A stretch of DNA of 64,000 nt from Pseudobutyrivibrio sp. MD2005. Its GTDB lineage: Bacteria; Bacillota; Clostridia; Lachnospirales; Lachnospiraceae. The stretch spans positions 1 to 64,000 of the forward strand of contig NZ_KK211358.1 in the NCBI RefSeq assembly GCF_000621865.1. Reading direction: 5' to 3'. Of this stretch, positions 1 to 8,216 are shown one piece after another (the stretch's first letter is position 1; every line of letters begins with the position of its first letter). The notes under the pieces were generated by a model. The model did not search any database and had not been told where the DNA came from. It saw nothing but the letters and a program-made list of their open reading frames with translations. The translations under genes and the position numbers were made by a program.

Positions 1-350
1 AGCACCGCCTCGTTTCCTTGTACGGTGGTTACTCCTTTCGGAGCGTTTCACACAGACCTCCCTAGGTACCACACGTTTCTTCCTCTCCATCTATCTGCCT
101 CATTTATCATGCATGATTCCGTGTAGTTATTGGGCTTCGACTTGTGATGCAGCCTTACCCTCATGCATAACCTCGTATGAGATTTCTGTACGTCAGACCG
201 GAGATTTGTCCGTGGGTTAGTATGTTCCCCACATCCAGCTTCCTTCAGATTCCACCTCGCGGCGGACACCCTTGCCTTCGGCTATATCCTTCCCACTACC
301 GGGTGGATTCGGGACTTGAACCCGTTAGAAACGTGCGCCGCTAGGCGCAC
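1..350 (-). mobile_element. Group IIC intron, 5' portion (runs off the left edge)
   Basis: Read on the minus strand from 350, the sequence begins GTGCGCC, the usual GUGYG 5' end of group II introns. It continues with blocks I recognise from domain I of bacterial group IIC introns such as that of Oceanobacillus iheyensis: AAGGGUGUCCG, GGAAUCUGAAGGAAGC, GGUCUGA, AAUGAGGCAGAU and GGGGAGGUCUG. No reverse transcriptase is visible because the element leaves the window. It lies 3 nt after the T-run of a Rho-independent terminator, the known preference of class C introns. Small ORFs inside it look like chance frames. Whether the complete intron is intact cannot be seen here. Confidence 0.85.
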
Positions 351-353
351 ATC

Positions 354-393
354 AAAAAGAGCACGTGTTGCCAAGGCGACATGTGCTCTTTTT
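354..393 (-). terminator. Rho-independent terminator of the GH35 gene and intron insertion site
   Basis: On the minus strand the arms AAAAAGAGCACATGT and ACACGTGCTCTTTTT form a strong hairpin ending in a T-run, just after the GH35 stop codon. The intron begins 3 nt after the T-run. Confidence 0.85.
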
Positions 394-399
394 GAATAT

Positions 400-1941
400 T
401 TAGTATTTGTATAATTCAAGCATATAAACAGAAGGGATGGAACCACAGCGGATAGACATTTTTTCGTCTCCGTTTAGGAGTTTATCAGAAATGAATTCAC
501 CATTTTCAATATGACCAGCTTCTAGCTTGATTATTCCGGCTTTCTTGTTCTCGCCAATCTTAACATTGAAATCAACTGAACACTCAAGTCCGATAATGAG
601 GAACTTGTTGTCTTCAAGCTCGAATAAATTGAATGAACCAAGTGGCTTGCCTGACATTCTTGGGGAATATCCAACCTTGAAATCATATTCTTTGCATCTA
701 ACCAGGCAACCAAAGTCGTACTCTCCGTGACGAACAAATGATTGAAGCTTATCTGTACCACGATACTGAAGATATAAAGGCTCAAGGTTTTCTAGTAATT
801 TGTATGTTGCGGCAAGAGCTTCTTTACTACCTCTGGTATCGAAAGCTGATGGATCAATGTTAAGAGCAATCATTACTTCCATAGGTGGCTTATCAACTAG
901 CTCAGAATCAAGTGCAAGTTCTTCAATTCCAAATGGAGAGAAGCAGATAGCATGGTGATGTAGCTGAGCATAAAGTGCATAAGATGAAGCAACTGCATCT
1001 TTTCTAATCTCAGGAATAAACAATGGGTTACCGTCGTAGGTGTATTCATCCATTACATCTGCACAGAATGGAACATAAACATCTGGAGCTAAAGCGAAAA
1101 GTGATGGCGCCATAGCCTTCCAAATCTTATGAACGCTTTTATTTGGGCCGCCTGATGGATATGTGCCAGCAATCCATGGATATTGTTTCAGCCAAGCGTT
1201 TGTGTAGCAAGGCAAATCGTATTCCTTTTGGCCAGCTGCTGTGATTTCTTCGACAGCTTTTGCAAAATGATAAGCCATGAAGAATTCTTCCGCATCATCA
1301 CCAAAAGCTGATTTCCAATCACCTGAAATATCGTAAAGCTTAGCAATTTCATCAGGAACATTTTCTTTGAACAGCTTGTTTGCTTTATCAGAATAATCTC
1401 TTGCAGTGCCAAGTAAACCGATTTCGTTTTCAACCTGCATTGCGATTACAGTGCAGTCATTTTCATCTATGGATTTAATGTGAGCCATAATTGCAGAGAA
1501 AGCTTTTTTGTCTGCTTCGATAGCTTCATGGCAAAGTGGCGAAACTGTATTGATCTTATCACCATTAACCTTCTGCGCTAAAAAGAACTTATCGGAATTG
1601 CTTTTAATCCAACTAGGAACATACATAGATTCAGCATTTTTCCAAAGCCCGAACCACAGAAATACTAGCTTTTTGCCTTCATTTTTAGCTTGGTTGATAA
1701 TGCCATCAACTAGGCCAAAATCATATTTTCCTTCCTCTGGCTCAATGCATTCCCAATAAATTGGAACAATTAAAGAGTTAAGATTAAGCTCTCTTACCTG
1801 AGGCCAAATCTGATTTTCCATTTCAGCAAGTGTCGATGCACTTGAGTTATGGATTTCGCCACTTCTTAAAAAGAATGGTTTGCCATCAACGTATAATGTG
1901 CCGATTCCTTTTTCATCATTTTTAAAATTTGCTTTTGACAT
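400..1941 (-). CDS. GH35 beta-galactosidase-like glycoside hydrolase
   Basis: A 513-aa protein of the GH35 (beta-galactosidase) superfamily with a TIM barrel. The N-terminal block GEIHNSSAS and the segment VPIYWECIEPEEGKYDF match the family. The putative acid/base glutamate lies in QVENEIG (about residue 173) and the nucleophile is probably the Glu of FIPEIRKD (about residue 320). A C-terminal beta-domain like that of DUF5597 GH35 proteins follows. No signal peptide is seen, so it probably acts in the cytoplasm on imported galactosides. The start has an AGGAGG ribosome site. It is transcribed alone, next to an AraC regulator. The exact substrate is not evident. Confidence 0.85.
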   Translation of the reverse strand: MSKANFKNDEKGIGTLYVDGKPFFLRSGEIHNSSASTLAEMENQIWPQVRELNLNSLIVPIYWECIEPEEGKYDFGLVDGIINQAKNEGKKLVFLWFGLWKNAESMYVPSWIKSNSDKFFLAQKVNGDKINTVSPLCHEAIEADKKAFSAIMAHIKSIDENDCTVIAMQVENEIGLLGTARDYSDKANKLFKENVPDEIAKLYDISGDWKSAFGDDAEEFFMAYHFAKAVEEITAAGQKEYDLPCYTNAWLKQYPWIAGTYPSGGPNKSVHKIWKAMAPSLFALAPDVYVPFCADVMDEYTYDGNPLFIPEIRKDAVASSYALYAQLHHHAICFSPFGIEELALDSELVDKPPMEVMIALNIDPSAFDTRGSKEALAATYKLLENLEPLYLQYRGTDKLQSFVRHGEYDFGCLVRCKEYDFKVGYSPRMSGKPLGSFNLFELEDNKFLIIGLECSVDFNVKIGENKKAGIIKLEAGHIENGEFISDKLLNGDEKMSIRCGSIPSVYMLELYKY

Positions 1942-2085
1942 AAAAACCTCCTAAAACAAATTGCTTAAAAAGCAAATATATTTAAAATAACTCACCCCTC
2001 AATAAATAATTTAATACCAGAGGGCAGGAGGTTCAATCTTAGTTATCTAACCTTGATGGTAAAATATTAAGGTATTGTAGATTTA

Positions 2086-2910
2086 TTACATCAAATGGCT
2101 CATGCGATATTGATTTGGCGTAAGCTTGTATTGTTTAAGAAATACTTTGCCAAAGTAACTGGCACTACTATAGCCGCATTTTATTGCAATTTCACTTACA
2201 GACATGGATGGTTCTTCCACTAGTAGAATCTTGGCATGCAAAAGACGAATTCCGTTTATGTATTTTACTATGGTAAGCCCCGTGTGCTCTTTGAAAATGC
2301 TACATAAATATTCAGGTGTTCTGGATGTGATTTGTGCCAGTGTGTCAAGAGATATATCTTCTCCATAGTGGGATTCCAGATATTCTATTATCCGGGTGAT
2401 TGTGGGATTACCATAGTCGGCTGCCTGTGAAGCAATATGTGTAAGGCAATAGGTCAAATCTGTTAGGAGAGCATAGGTTTCCTGCGAAAGAAGCATATGC
2501 TTGTGCTTGCTGTTTTGCTCCGAAATCTCTAATAGCTTTTTATGATGAGCCTCCAATATATCTCTGTTACTTAAAAGATAAGCCCCTGAAGAATTAATCT
2601 TCAGTGCTCTAAGTAACAGAGGCACAATACTGCCGTTGAAGCCGATTATATCTAAAATCCATTTTCCGCCAGTGCTGTGATATTCATGTGGAGTGTTTTT
2701 CAAAATAATGAAACACTGGCCTTTATCAATAACGTATTTACGATTATCTAAAATAAGCTCACCCTGCCCCTCTTTACAATACAAAAGCTGGCTGAGATTT
2801 ATCCCATGCATTCTATATACAGGCTCCTGATCGTGGTCGGCTCCCAGTAAAACTAACTGTAATGGGATAGTGTCGTATTCATTTTTCTTATATTGAAAAG
2901 AACGTAGCAT
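2086..2910 (-). CDS. AraC-family transcriptional regulator
   Basis: A regulator with an N-terminal cupin-like sensor (block LLYCKEGQGEL...GQCFIILKNTPHEYH) and two C-terminal helix-turn-helix motifs (SLDTLAQITSRTPEYLC; SVSEIAIKCGYSSASYFGKVF). The frame is open upstream to a TTG at 2979, but that triplet forms part of a promoter-like TTGACG and has no ribosome site. I therefore prefer the internal ATG at 2910 (274 aa), although its ribosome site is also weak. It is divergent from the GH3-GH43-MFS cluster, which it probably controls together with the GH35 gene downstream. The inducer is unknown. Confidence 0.85.
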   Translation of the reverse strand: MLRSFQYKKNEYDTIPLQLVLLGADHDQEPVYRMHGINLSQLLYCKEGQGELILDNRKYVIDKGQCFIILKNTPHEYHSTGGKWILDIIGFNGSIVPLLLRALKINSSGAYLLSNRDILEAHHKKLLEISEQNSKHKHMLLSQETYALLTDLTYCLTHIASQAADYGNPTITRIIEYLESHYGEDISLDTLAQITSRTPEYLCSIFKEHTGLTIVKYINGIRLLHAKILLVEEPSMSVSEIAIKCGYSSASYFGKVFLKQYKLTPNQYRMSHLM

Positions 2911-3018
2911 ATCAAATTCCAATCTTAAAAATGTACCATTTATATTACTATAATAATATTGAGACTCCGAGAACGTCAAGCTATACTAAACTTATCGAAG
3001 CAAGATGGGGGTTATAAA

Positions 3019-5223
3019 ATGAAATTAACAGATAAACAAAAGCAATTCGTTGAAGAATTGCTTAATAAAATGACATTAGAGGAAAAGGTTGGACAGCTCA
3101 ATCAGGATTCACCTTCTATAGTAGGTGGATTTGATGTTCCATTTGAAGAACTTATTGAAATGGTTACAGACGGTCGCATGTCGCAAGAGGAGTTTGGCAA
3201 AATCATGGCCACCGCTGAGCGAGATTTCCATGAGGATGATATCAGAGCTGGAATGGTTGGCTCCGTAATGGGAAATGATCCTATAAAGGCCAATGAGCTT
3301 CAAAAGATAGCGGTAGAAGAAACACGCCTTGGCATTCCTCTTCTTATGGGATTTGATGTTATCCACGGTCTTAGAAGTGTTTATCCTATTGCCATCGCTG
3401 AGGCAGGAACATTTGATGATGATTTGATGGAGCGCACAGCTAAGATGGCGGCAAAGGAATCCAGAGCCTATGGAATCAATTGGAACTTTGCACCAATGCT
3501 TGATGTAGCAAGAGATTCAAGATGGGGCCGAGTATCAGAAGGTCCAGGAGAAGATCCATTTCTTGGAAGCAGATTTGCAAGAGCAAAGATAAAAGGTCTT
3601 CAGAATAACACAGAATCTACAGCCGATTATGTGGCGGCATGTACAAAGCACTATGTTGCTTATTCAGCTTGCGAGGCAGGAAGAGATTACAACACTACTT
3701 CAATGTCTACATCTCAGCTTTACAACGTATATTTACCTGCATTTAAGGCTGCGATGGAGGAAGGCGCTTGCTCTGCGATGGCATCTTTTAATGATTTAAA
3801 TGGTGTGCCTTGCACAGTGAATTCTTATACTTTAAGAGACATTCTTAAGGGGGAGTTTGGACTTGAAGGATTCGTAGTAAGTGATGCAAACGGAATTCGT
3901 GAATGCGTTACCCATGGTATAGCAGAAGATGATGCTGATGCAGGAATTAAAGCTATCAATGCAGGCCTTGATATGGATATGGGAACAAGAATCTTCTATA
4001 ACCATATTGCACAGGCTGTAAAGGATGGCAAGGTTTCTATGGAGACTTTGGATGATGCGGTTAGAAGAATTCTTAGGGTAAAGGTTTGGCTGGGACTATT
4101 CGAGAATCCATATGTTCCACAGGAAGTAATTGATATGTATTCAAAAGTTCTTCCAAAAGAGCATGTAGATCTTTGTGAGGAAGCGGCAGAAAAGTCGATT
4201 GTCATTCTTAAGAATGAAGGCAGCTTGTTGCCACTTAAAAAGACAAGCAAGATTACCCTTGTAGGAGAACTTGCAGATAGAGCAGATGAGGTGGTAGGCG
4301 CCTGGTCCTTAGGTTGGGAAGCGTCTGACTGTGTATCCGTAAAAGCAGGTTTTGAGGCTGCAGGTGTGGATTTTGAATACTATCCTGTGTGTGGACCAGA
4401 GGGGGATTTGAATGCAGATGAATTAAAAGCGGCAATCGAAACTGAAACTGATATAGTTGTGGCAGTTGTTGGGGAGTACAAGAGTATGAGCGGAGAGGCT
4501 TCATCAAAGGCTGATATTACTTTGCCTGGACATCAGCAGGAAATGCTAAAGAAGCTTGTGGCTGCAGGTAAGAAAGTTGTTGCTGTTCTTATGAACGGAA
4601 GACCTCTTGCACTTGGTTGGGAGTCGGAACAGCTTCCAGCTATTGTGGAAGGCTGGCATCTTGGAATTCAAATGGGTACAGCCTTAACAAAGGTTTTATT
4701 TGGTGAAGTCAATCCATCAGGAAAGCTATCTAGCACATTCTCTTCAGTGAATGGTCAGGAGCCTCTTTATTACAACCATCCTGCGACAGGACGTCCAGGT
4801 TCAAAGAGTAAGTTTACATCCAAGTATTTAGATGCGCCAGTAGAGCCATGCTTCCCATTTGGTTATGGCTTGTCTTATACAACATTTGAATACAGCAATT
4901 TGAAGCTTGAAGAGGATTCAGAAGGAATCGCTGCAGTATTTACACTGAAGAATATTGGAGATGTTGCTGGTACAGAAGTGGCACAGATTTATATGCAGGA
5001 TGTGACGGCGAGCCTTGTGCGCCCAGTGAAGGAATTAAAGGGATACGAAAGAGTTACTCTTGCAGCAGGTGAATCTAAAGAAGTAAGAATTGCACTTCGT
5101 AAATGCGATATGGGATTCTATGATAATCAAGGAAAATATGTCTGTGAAGATGGCCTGTTTCGTATATACGTAGGAGGCAACTCTCGTGACCTATTAAAAG
5201 ATGAAGTGAGAGTGAAGTTTTAG
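3019..5223 (+). CDS. GH3 beta-glucosidase / beta-xylosidase
   Basis: A 734-aa glycoside hydrolase family 3 enzyme with the complete three-part structure: N-terminal TIM barrel (KHYVAYS, WNFAPMLDVARDSRWGR), alpha/beta sandwich and C-terminal fibronectin III-like domain (FPFGYGLSYTTFEY). The nucleophile is the Asp of GFVVSDANG, about residue 287. There is no signal peptide, so it probably cleaves imported oligosaccharides. The ATG at 3019 is preceded by GATGGGGG; an earlier in-frame codon at 2959 lacks a ribosome site. A GH43 gene follows 12 bp downstream, which points to co-transcription and hemicellulose as the target. Confidence 0.92.
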   Translation: MKLTDKQKQFVEELLNKMTLEEKVGQLNQDSPSIVGGFDVPFEELIEMVTDGRMSQEEFGKIMATAERDFHEDDIRAGMVGSVMGNDPIKANELQKIAVEETRLGIPLLMGFDVIHGLRSVYPIAIAEAGTFDDDLMERTAKMAAKESRAYGINWNFAPMLDVARDSRWGRVSEGPGEDPFLGSRFARAKIKGLQNNTESTADYVAACTKHYVAYSACEAGRDYNTTSMSTSQLYNVYLPAFKAAMEEGACSAMASFNDLNGVPCTVNSYTLRDILKGEFGLEGFVVSDANGIRECVTHGIAEDDADAGIKAINAGLDMDMGTRIFYNHIAQAVKDGKVSMETLDDAVRRILRVKVWLGLFENPYVPQEVIDMYSKVLPKEHVDLCEEAAEKSIVILKNEGSLLPLKKTSKITLVGELADRADEVVGAWSLGWEASDCVSVKAGFEAAGVDFEYYPVCGPEGDLNADELKAAIETETDIVVAVVGEYKSMSGEASSKADITLPGHQQEMLKKLVAAGKKVVAVLMNGRPLALGWESEQLPAIVEGWHLGIQMGTALTKVLFGEVNPSGKLSSTFSSVNGQEPLYYNHPATGRPGSKSKFTSKYLDAPVEPCFPFGYGLSYTTFEYSNLKLEEDSEGIAAVFTLKNIGDVAGTEVAQIYMQDVTASLVRPVKELKGYERVTLAAGESKEVRIALRKCDMGFYDNQGKYVCEDGLFRIYVGGNSRDLLKDEVRVKF

Positions 5224-5235
5224 GAGGAGAAGAAG

Positions 5236-6855
5236 ATGTCATATAAATTGCAGAACCCTATTATTTCTGGATATTATCCAGACCCATCTATTATCAGAGT
5301 AGACGATGATTTTTATATTGCTGTTTCAAGTTTTGAAATGTGTCCAGGCCTGCCTATTTTTCACAGCAAGGATTTGGCTCATTGGGAACAGATTGCAAAT
5401 GCAATTGGTCCAGAAAATGGATTTCATATGGAGAAAAACTGTGGCGTAGGTGGTGTAATGGCACCAACACTTCGTTACCACAATGGAACTTACTATATTA
5501 TCAATACTAATTTTGCAGACAAGGGCAATTACATTATCACTGCAAAAAATCCAAAAGGCCCTTGGTCAGAGCCTCATTGGCTTGATGATGTTCCGGGAAT
5601 CGATGCATCTATATTTTTTGATGATGACGATAAGTGCTACGTAATGGGCACAGGCGATTGCTGGGATAATGGCGCAGGAAAGATGGAGCGAGGTATTTGG
5701 GTTGCTGAGTTTGATATTGAAAATTTTAAGCTCGCTTCCGAGCCTTTCACAATCTACAATAGTGCTCTTAGAAATGCAGCATCGCCAGAGTCACCACATC
5801 TTTATCACATAGGAGATTACTATTATCTTATGATTGCGGAAGGTGGTACAGAGCATTATCATTCAGTGGCAGTAGCACGTTCGAAGGAGCTTTTTAGCTT
5901 TTTTGAAGGAAATCCTGCAAATCCTGTTCTTACACACAGACACATGGGATTCAGAAGTCCTATCATAAACGTAGGACATGCTGATTTTGTGCAGCTTAAG
6001 GATGGCAGCTGGTATGCAGTAATGCTTGCATCACGACTTATCGATGGAGAATGCAAGAATCTTGGACGCGAGACATTTATCTGCCCAGTGATTTGGGAGA
6101 GAGATTGGCCAGTATTTACACCTGAGACTGGAAAAGTTGAATGGGAATATGATGGCCCGGCATCTCTTGAGGAGTGCAAGGTTGATGCCCCAGCTGCAAG
6201 AGAGGATTTTGATAGTGATAAGCTTTCTCTTGATATGGTATTTTGGGGCCGTCCACAGGATGATATTTGGAAAATCGAAGATTCCAAGCTTGAGCTTAAG
6301 TGCGTTCATCAGAAGCTGGAAGATGACATTAGACCAATGAGCTTTGAGGTTGAGCTTTCAGATGATAATTATGTGGCATTTCTTGGAAAGAGACAGACTC
6401 AGATAGACCAAACATTCTCATGTCAAATGTCATTTGTTCCTGAAGGCGATGAAACCGCAGGACTTGCACTTGTTCAGGCTATGAATCATCAGCTTCAGAT
6501 ATTTAGATGCCTAGAGAATGGAAAACAGATGATTAAAGCTGTTGTGGTTACAGCAGATTATGAGATACCACCATTTATCCCAGGTTTTGAAAGTACTACA
6601 CACACAAATGTTGTAGCAGAAGTGCCTTATGACAAGAGTGATGTGGTCATTCAGCTTGAAATGCATGGAGAGGATTTTGTTGTACGATATGGCGAGAACG
6701 AATCTAATCTTACAGAGCTTTGCAAGGTAGATGGACATGTCATTAATCCAGAAAAGGTAGGCTGCATGACAGGTACCCTTGTGGGAATGTTTGCCACAGG
6801 AAATGGTGTAGATGTAGATAATTGGGCTAAGTTTGATTGGTTTGATAGAAAATAG
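5236..6855 (+). CDS. GH43 beta-xylosidase / alpha-L-arabinofuranosidase
   Basis: A 539-aa two-domain GH43 protein of the beta-xylosidase type. The five-bladed propeller begins with NPIISGYYPDPSI; the catalytic triad is probably Asp of PDPS, Asp of GIDASIF and Glu of ASPESPH. The C-terminal part (from about residue 320) is the concanavalin-like domain usual for enzymes of this length. There is no signal peptide, so it is cytoplasmic. It is 12 bp behind the GH3 gene with an AGGAGG site, and a terminator follows. Together they would reduce xylo- or arabinoxylo-oligosaccharides to monosaccharides. Confidence 0.92.
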   Translation: MSYKLQNPIISGYYPDPSIIRVDDDFYIAVSSFEMCPGLPIFHSKDLAHWEQIANAIGPENGFHMEKNCGVGGVMAPTLRYHNGTYYIINTNFADKGNYIITAKNPKGPWSEPHWLDDVPGIDASIFFDDDDKCYVMGTGDCWDNGAGKMERGIWVAEFDIENFKLASEPFTIYNSALRNAASPESPHLYHIGDYYYLMIAEGGTEHYHSVAVARSKELFSFFEGNPANPVLTHRHMGFRSPIINVGHADFVQLKDGSWYAVMLASRLIDGECKNLGRETFICPVIWERDWPVFTPETGKVEWEYDGPASLEECKVDAPAAREDFDSDKLSLDMVFWGRPQDDIWKIEDSKLELKCVHQKLEDDIRPMSFEVELSDDNYVAFLGKRQTQIDQTFSCQMSFVPEGDETAGLALVQAMNHQLQIFRCLENGKQMIKAVVVTADYEIPPFIPGFESTTHTNVVAEVPYDKSDVVIQLEMHGEDFVVRYGENESNLTELCKVDGHVINPEKVGCMTGTLVGMFATGNGVDVDNWAKFDWFDRK

Positions 6856-6886
6856 TAATTGCAAAGAATAACATTGAATAATTGCA

Positions 6887-6924
6887 GAGAGCACACCCAG
6901 ATTTTGGGAGCGTGCTCTCTTTTT
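6887..6924 (+). terminator. Rho-independent terminator after the GH3-GH43 operon
   Basis: Arms GAGAGCAC and GTGCTCTC enclose a short CCC/GGG-containing loop and are followed by a T-run. Confidence 0.85.
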
Positions 6925-7019
6925 GCAAATAATGGAAAGCAAAACGAAACGCATTCGTATATATTGAGGCGCAATGTATATAGAATAAAGGCAAATAAAA
7001 AATAAATGGGAAGGTTGAT

Positions 7020-8165
7020 ATGAATACTAGAAAAACAACAATCGGGATTTTGTCACTTTGCGCAGTTGGGCTTTCTTACATGGCACTTTCGCCAATAATT
7101 GCAAGTATATCCGCTGCATTTCCAGAGGCAAATGTTACATTGGCACAGCTGGTGCTAACCCTGCCAAGTTTTCTTTTTATTGTGTGCTCACCACTAAGTG
7201 GTATAGCTATGAGCTTTATTAACAAGAAAGCTATCGCATTATTTTCTTTGGCTTGTTATTTTGTGGGAGGTTTGTTTCCATTCTTTTTCTATTCAAACAT
7301 CTATTGGCTTCTTGCAGGAAGCGCAATAATCGGTGTTGGAACAGGATTTTTAATGCCCCTTATAAATGGATTTATTGTTCAGTATTTTGATAAAAATGAA
7401 CGTGCCATGCTGATGGGGTTAAATGCAACATTCACAGCACTGGGGGCGCTTTTATTTATTTTTATCGCAGGCCAGTTGTCTAGATTTGGCTGGAGATATA
7501 GTTACCTGGTTTTTACACTTGTGGCACTGATTATAGTTATAGCAATGATTTGCCTGCCAAAGGGAGCGCCAGAAAAGAGCGATGAAACTGAAAAGGGCGG
7601 TAGCGCATTTGAAATGAATCCTTATATTTTCGGACTTTTCATTATCGGAATAATCTACTTTATTATGCAAAACTCATTTAATACAAACTCATCTGCCTAT
7701 GTGCAGGAGATTGTTGGAGCAGGAGCCTCTGTGGCAAGTCTTGTGACAATGGTGAATACTGTAGGTGGAATCATTGGAGGTATGACCTTTAAGAGCGTTG
7801 TAGGAAGATTTGGTAAACAGGTTGAGACAGTTACATTGGTTGTTGTAGCAATTGGCTTCTTTTTAGCATACTTTGCCAAGAGCCTTTCGCTGATTGCGAT
7901 TGGAAGTTTTTTTATTGGATATGGATTTGCTGTAATGAATGCTGCAGGTTCTTATTTATTGTCTCTTAACACAAGACCAGAGACTAACGCATTTACGGTT
8001 TCTATTTATCTTGCACTTATTAATTTAGGAGCATCGCTATCTCCAATAGTAATCAATTCACTTGGAAGTATAATTGGCGAGAGTATAGCCATAAAGTTTA
8101 TGTTTGTAGGCATTGTAATTCTTCTGACAGGAATTGGCTCATTTGCAATTAATAAAAAGAGATAA
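7020..8165 (+). CDS. Major facilitator superfamily transporter
   Basis: A 381-aa integral membrane protein with about 12 hydrophobic segments. The loop after the second helix and the block RAMLMGLNATFTALG after the fourth fit the MFS fold. The central cytoplasmic loop is charged (PEKSDETEKGG). A GGGAAGG ribosome site precedes the ATG. It lies 164 bp downstream of the GH43 gene, separated by a terminator, so it has its own promoter. Its position suggests sugar or oligosaccharide transport, but the family also contains drug exporters and no residue settles the substrate. Confidence 0.85.
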   Translation: MNTRKTTIGILSLCAVGLSYMALSPIIASISAAFPEANVTLAQLVLTLPSFLFIVCSPLSGIAMSFINKKAIALFSLACYFVGGLFPFFFYSNIYWLLAGSAIIGVGTGFLMPLINGFIVQYFDKNERAMLMGLNATFTALGALLFIFIAGQLSRFGWRYSYLVFTLVALIIVIAMICLPKGAPEKSDETEKGGSAFEMNPYIFGLFIIGIIYFIMQNSFNTNSSAYVQEIVGAGASVASLVTMVNTVGGIIGGMTFKSVVGRFGKQVETVTLVVVAIGFFLAYFAKSLSLIAIGSFFIGYGFAVMNAAGSYLLSLNTRPETNAFTVSIYLALINLGASLSPIVINSLGSIIGESIAIKFMFVGIVILLTGIGSFAINKKR

Positions 8166-8166
8166 G

Positions 8167-8193
8167 AAAAAGGCTGCGCGCGCAGCCTTTTTT
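8167..8193. terminator. Bidirectional terminator between convergent genes
   Basis: A perfect palindrome: AAAAAGGCTGCGC followed by GCGCAGCCTTTTTT. It can end both the MFS gene (plus) and the FIST-GGDEF gene (minus). Confidence 0.9.
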
Positions 8194-8216
8194 AATACAA
8201 ACTTATTTAAGTTGAA

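Noticed and set aside
2911-2979. N-terminal extension of the AraC regulator to a TTG codon at 2979
   Set aside because: TTGACG there fits a -35 box, no ribosome site is seen, and the added residues do not belong to the cupin domain.
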